From Chimonanthus salicifolius (lineage: Eukaryota; Streptophyta; Magnoliopsida; Laurales; Calycanthaceae): a stretch of DNA of 64,000 nucleotides. Below, in pieces: positions 60,218 through 64,000 of the stretch (position 1 is the stretch's first letter; every line of letters starts with the position of its first letter). The stretch lies in contig CM023541.1 in the NCBI GenBank assembly GCA_013350335.1, forward strand, positions 67,528,592 to 67,592,591, read 5' to 3'. The translations under genes and the position numbers were made by a program. Below the pieces are notes generated by a model that saw nothing but the letters and a program-made list of their open reading frames with translations, searched no databases and was not told the DNA's origin.

Positions 60218-63200
60218 TGTAACGCCCCGCCTTTTTCACTCGCTTTTTCCCATAAAAGTAGAGATATGTTTTTTAGTTAAACAGAGTAGAGTGATAGAGC
60301 GCGAGATGTCACGATGCGAGCTAGTCCGAACTTCCAAAATCTGACCCTAACGGGCCAACCCTATGTGTGGATGGTCCAGTCCAATAAAATGGTTCACACA
60401 TAGCAATATCAAAATGCGGAATAAAAATCATAAACTGCGGAATCATAACATAAAAAATGCGGAAGCATAATAGAACCAAGTTCTATTCCATTCAGAGCAA
60501 AGTATGTCAAGTCCTTGTCCATAATTAAAACTCAAAAGTATCAATAAATCAGCTGGCATCTAAGTTATTACATCCGAAATCCAAATATCAATACAAGTTC
60601 ATGAGTAACTTATTCAAAACATATAAAATAGGTCGTCCAAGCTCCTATGCCTGGTTGTCTTACGTTCATCGTTCCCCTCAATACCTGTATCTCAACTAGG
60701 TAGAAGTAGGGCGTGAGAACAACGCGCCCAGTAGGTATTCCAGTACGGCTAAACACATTGTTAGTACAAAACATATATTAATATTAAAACCGAAGTATAA
60801 ACCATGCCAGGCAATGATGAAAAATATGCAATGAGTCCCGCACATCACATGTACATAAATGTACCCACCACATAGGTCTTGGAACGCCCTGGCGATTGTG
60901 GACCCTCTGGAATATTCTTGATGGAATCACATCAAGGTCCCGCACATAGGTTTTCGGACGCTCGCGGAGTGGACCCCTTCGGTTATAAATCCTCCACCCA
61001 TGCCATGCATGAGATGCCAATTGAAAACACATGCTATTTTAATAACATAAACATAGCATTTAAAATCACCTTTTAAACATATCAATCCAGTTATTTAAAC
61101 AAGTTAAAACATAGCATATGACAATCAATAATAAAGCATATGTCTTTGAAACTATTTCATCAATCATAGATAAAACAAGTGTACAAAACCTATGGTTTCA
61201 AAGAGGTGGAATCCTACCAAAGAAGTACGTGTCTTGAGTTTTTCGTCCAAGGAATTCATCACCGATCGCGCACACTTACGAGATCCGTACCTTATAAATA
61301 ACAATTATCATAACCAAATCCCACTTGATTTTCACAATTCCAAGTCCATAAACAAAACCCCATGGGGTTCGGCCAACACATGGCCGAAACCCATGGTACC
61401 TTTTTCATACTTATTTACGAAATTGACAGTGTCCATAACATAGCCCTTTTTCTTTGCTTAGGTTCCAAATCATCCATCCTGTTTCTTTAATCCAAGCACC
61501 TAGTCCATAAAAATAATTCATGGGGTCGGTCATGGCCATGGCCGAACCCAATGTCCAATATCAACATATTTACAAAAAATGTCATTGGTCCCATATTCCT
61601 TTAAATCTACAATAATAGACCCTATAAATTTCATAACCAAACAAGTCCATCAAAACACAACTCATGGGGTTGGCCAACACCATGGCCGAACCATGGTTCT
61701 CCACTTTGGCGTGTAATTACTTTTGCCATTCCTTCCTCAATAATTCATAACACCATGTTTGTAGCCTTTCCTTTTATTTTAAAAATACACAACACATAAC
61801 TCTAACATGGGTTCATAATTGATTCATAAACCAGCCCTAACCATGCCTTAAAATACCAGTTGATCCTTTAATTCGGACCATGGGGTTAGGCCATACACCT
61901 GCCGAACTATGGTGTATAGTTTCCAATTAAACTCCACCTTTCCATAATTGGAAGGTTTCCTTAATTAGACTCCACCTTGCTATTATTAGAAGGTTCCAGT
62001 TTAAACTTCCTACAAATTTCAACATCCTTCCATAAATGGAAGGTTTCCAGATAAGTATACCTTCCATAATTAGATGGTTTCCATAATTAGGTTCCAACCT
62101 TCCATAAATGGAAACTTCTAAGATTAGAAAACTCCTTTCCAAAACTTGGAGTGCTTTCCAATTTAGCCACCCTTCCATACATGGAAGCTTTCTAAATTTA
62201 GCAACTTCTTTCCAAAATTGAGGCTTCAATTTTAGCAACCTTCTTCCAAAATTAGAGGCTTTATAATTTAGGAACTCCTTCCATAAATGAAGCTTTCTAA
62301 GTTTAGCAGCCTTACTTAATTAGTAGTTTCCTATTAAATCTCCATTCCAAATCCATCCACCATTCAAAATACCCCATGGGAACACGGCCATACACCATGG
62401 CCGAACCCTATGGTTCATGATCTTGGCCATTGGAGATCCAATCAAAATCGATCACCAATCCAATTAATGTTGGTGGGGTTCGGCCATACACCATGGCCGA
62501 ACTCACCCTTCCTTCATTACTTAGATCCAACAACTTAGCTCATAAAAAACATCATGGTCTCCATGCCAGGCCGGCCCCAATCCCTATCCAGGTCTCCATT
62601 AACGATCATGGGTCTTACATTTAATTAATTAAAATCATCAAATATCATTGGTGTGTTCGGCCATACATCAGGGCCGAACCTCACCCTTTCTTTTCCATCC
62701 TTTGATCCAAAACACTTAATCATCAACATGGTTGGCAATGCAATGGCCGACCCATATTCTTATTTATCTCTCATTCAAATCATTAAACCATCATCCAAAC
62801 TCCGCCATAGGGTTCGGCCAAACACCATGCCGAACCCTTGGTTTTATTTTAAAATAAAATATTAAACAAGATATAACCTTACTCTTCCAATCTTTCTTCT
62901 TTCCTTAGCCTCTTTCTTTTTCTTGATCTTTCTCTTCCAATCTTTTCTTCCTTTCTTTTGGCGTGAGAGAGAACTTGAGAGAAGGAGAGAGAGATAAAAC
63001 TCGGCAAACAAGAGTGTAAAACCGTGTACACCTCTTGATCGCTCCGTTTATCACTTCTTTGATCCAATATTAGAAAGTGGTTAAGATAGGCAACTCCTCC
63101 TTTGGCCGTGCGCCCCCTGTTATAGATGGCCATTGCCGCACCCTGCCGAACTATAAGACCTTCTTAATCTTATTAGAAAGTACAATGCGCATGACCTTAA

Positions 63201-63486
63201 TCATAATCCAAGTAATTTAATTTAATTTAAGACAATATACATTCCCTTTTTGAATATCACATGCGCATAATATGGATATTATTATCTCAAATTCGCCATG
63301 CATACATCTTTTAATGTAAATGCACACTAAATTATTCAAACATTTAATTTTAATAAGACCAATTCCAACATTGGTTGGTCTAATTGGGTCATGGCCCAAT
63401 TCCTTACCTATTTAAGATCGAATCTAAAATTCACAATTGAAACTAGATAGATTCATAAAAAAATCAATTGAAATCCGAGGTATACA
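60218..63486 (-). mobile_element. Solo LTR in integrase (copy 2)
   Basis: Matches 18925-22193 with a constant offset, including every degraded hairpin (61360-62841) that I compared. The near target duplication GTGGT/ATGGT is also the same. Confidence 0.85.
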
Positions 63487-63859
63487 ATGGTAAAACGACT
63501 GACCAAGTCTGCACATTTCATTCCTCATTAAGAGAAGATTCATCTGAGCTTGGGTCGGCGGTATATCAAGAATATCATTAGACTGATGGTATTCCTCGGA
63601 CTATTGTGTCCGACAGAGCTGGTCGATCTCACCGGTAGAGTATGGCGAGCATGCAATCGGCTATGGGACAGACTTAATGACTAGTACAACATTCCATCCA
63701 CAGATGAGGGGCAATCTGATAGGAAACACAAAACAAAGGGTATTACGGAACCGAGCGACAGTTTGTCAAAGTGGTATGGGATCGACGTGGCATTGAGAAG
63801 CCACGTGGGAACTCGAGTCGGAAATGAGGAAAGCTCATCCTGAGCTTTTATTTATGTAA
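63487..63859 (+). pseudogene. pol: Integrase/chromodomain remnant, 3' piece (copy 2)
   Basis: Matches 22194-22566, with the same internal deletion and stop. The polypurine tract follows at about 63898. Confidence 0.85.
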
Positions 63860-63913
63860 TATTTGAAACCCTACTCACGATTTCGGGACGAAAATTTTAA
63901 AAAGAGGGTTGTA

Positions 63914-64000
63914 TGTAACACCCCGGTTCAAGTTATAAATATTTAGTGGAGATTACCATTGAATTTTATGAATTTTAGATATGGATCTTAATGGGTAATG
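63914..64000 (+). mobile_element. Start of plus-strand LTR (copy 2), cut by window end
   Basis: Begins TGTAACACCCCGGTTC and matches the first 87 bp of the LTR at 22621. The rest is outside the window. Confidence 0.9.

Larger units (their letters stand above)
41344..64000. repeat. Large direct repeat, copy 2
   Basis: Same content as 1-22707. It differs from copy 1 mostly by single-base indels in short runs, plus a few substitutions, up to about 58.98 kb. Beyond that point every segment I compared is identical to copy 1. Its left end lies inside a plus-strand LTR starting at 38092, so copy 1 should also be preceded by that LTR outside the window. Confidence 0.95.

Overview
This window reads as repeat-dense nuclear DNA of a flowering plant, probably a eudicot. 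It is AT-rich and shows no host gene that I can support. Almost all of it is one family of Ty3/Gypsy LTR retrotransposon. The family's signs are a gag-protease-RT-RNase H-integrase order, a primer-binding site matching initiator Met-tRNA (TGGTATCAGAGC), a C-terminal chromodomain-like segment, and unusually long LTRs of about 3.3-3.7 kb running from TGTAACACCCC to GGGGCGTTACA. This fits the chromovirus group, most likely the Tekay/Del lineage (inference from protein motifs; no search was run). Every coding copy is broken by stops, frameshifts or deletions.

Layout: 1-190 end of a plus-strand LTR; 191-2257 minus LTR fragment; 2258-5126 plus LTR fragment; 5127-5730 minus-strand gag remnant with leader and PBS; 6007-9425 complete minus LTR; 9426-13778 plus-strand gag-pol pseudogene lacking its 5' end; 13839-17119 complete plus LTR; 17120-18497 unrecognised noncoding sequence; 18498-22566 an integrase/chromodomain remnant split by a minus-strand solo LTR (18925-22193); 22621-26286 plus LTR; 26287-27515 AT-rich satellite; 27516-27615 a 100-N gap; 27616-28145 start of a minus LTR; 28207-32480 minus-strand gag-pol pseudogene; about 32481-33853 plus LTR end; 33854-37233 more of the satellite; 37234-38091 a plus LTR truncated by a second plus LTR (38092-41534). 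From 41344 to the window end the sequence of 1-22707 is repeated in the same order and orientation, nearly identical. The window therefore holds about one and a half periods of a 41.3-kb direct repeat, or an assembly duplication that looks like one.

The elements probably inserted into the satellite and into each other, and were later cut by deletions and inversions: several junctions join LTRs and gag of opposite orientation. The LTRs themselves have a clear internal plan. A TATA-like promoter lies about 500-600 bp in. It is followed by a purine-rich leader, a conserved splice-donor-like GGTAAGT/GGTTAGT, and, about 30-45 bp later, an array of 39-bp palindromic hairpins. After these come a semi-palindromic 25-30-bp AT-rich array and a hairpin-rich 3' part. 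A good splice acceptor lies just before the gag start codon. This suggests a leader intron that removes the hairpins and the PBS from protein-coding RNA but not from genomic RNA. That is the most interesting hypothesis here. I found no evidence of a wholly new gene system.
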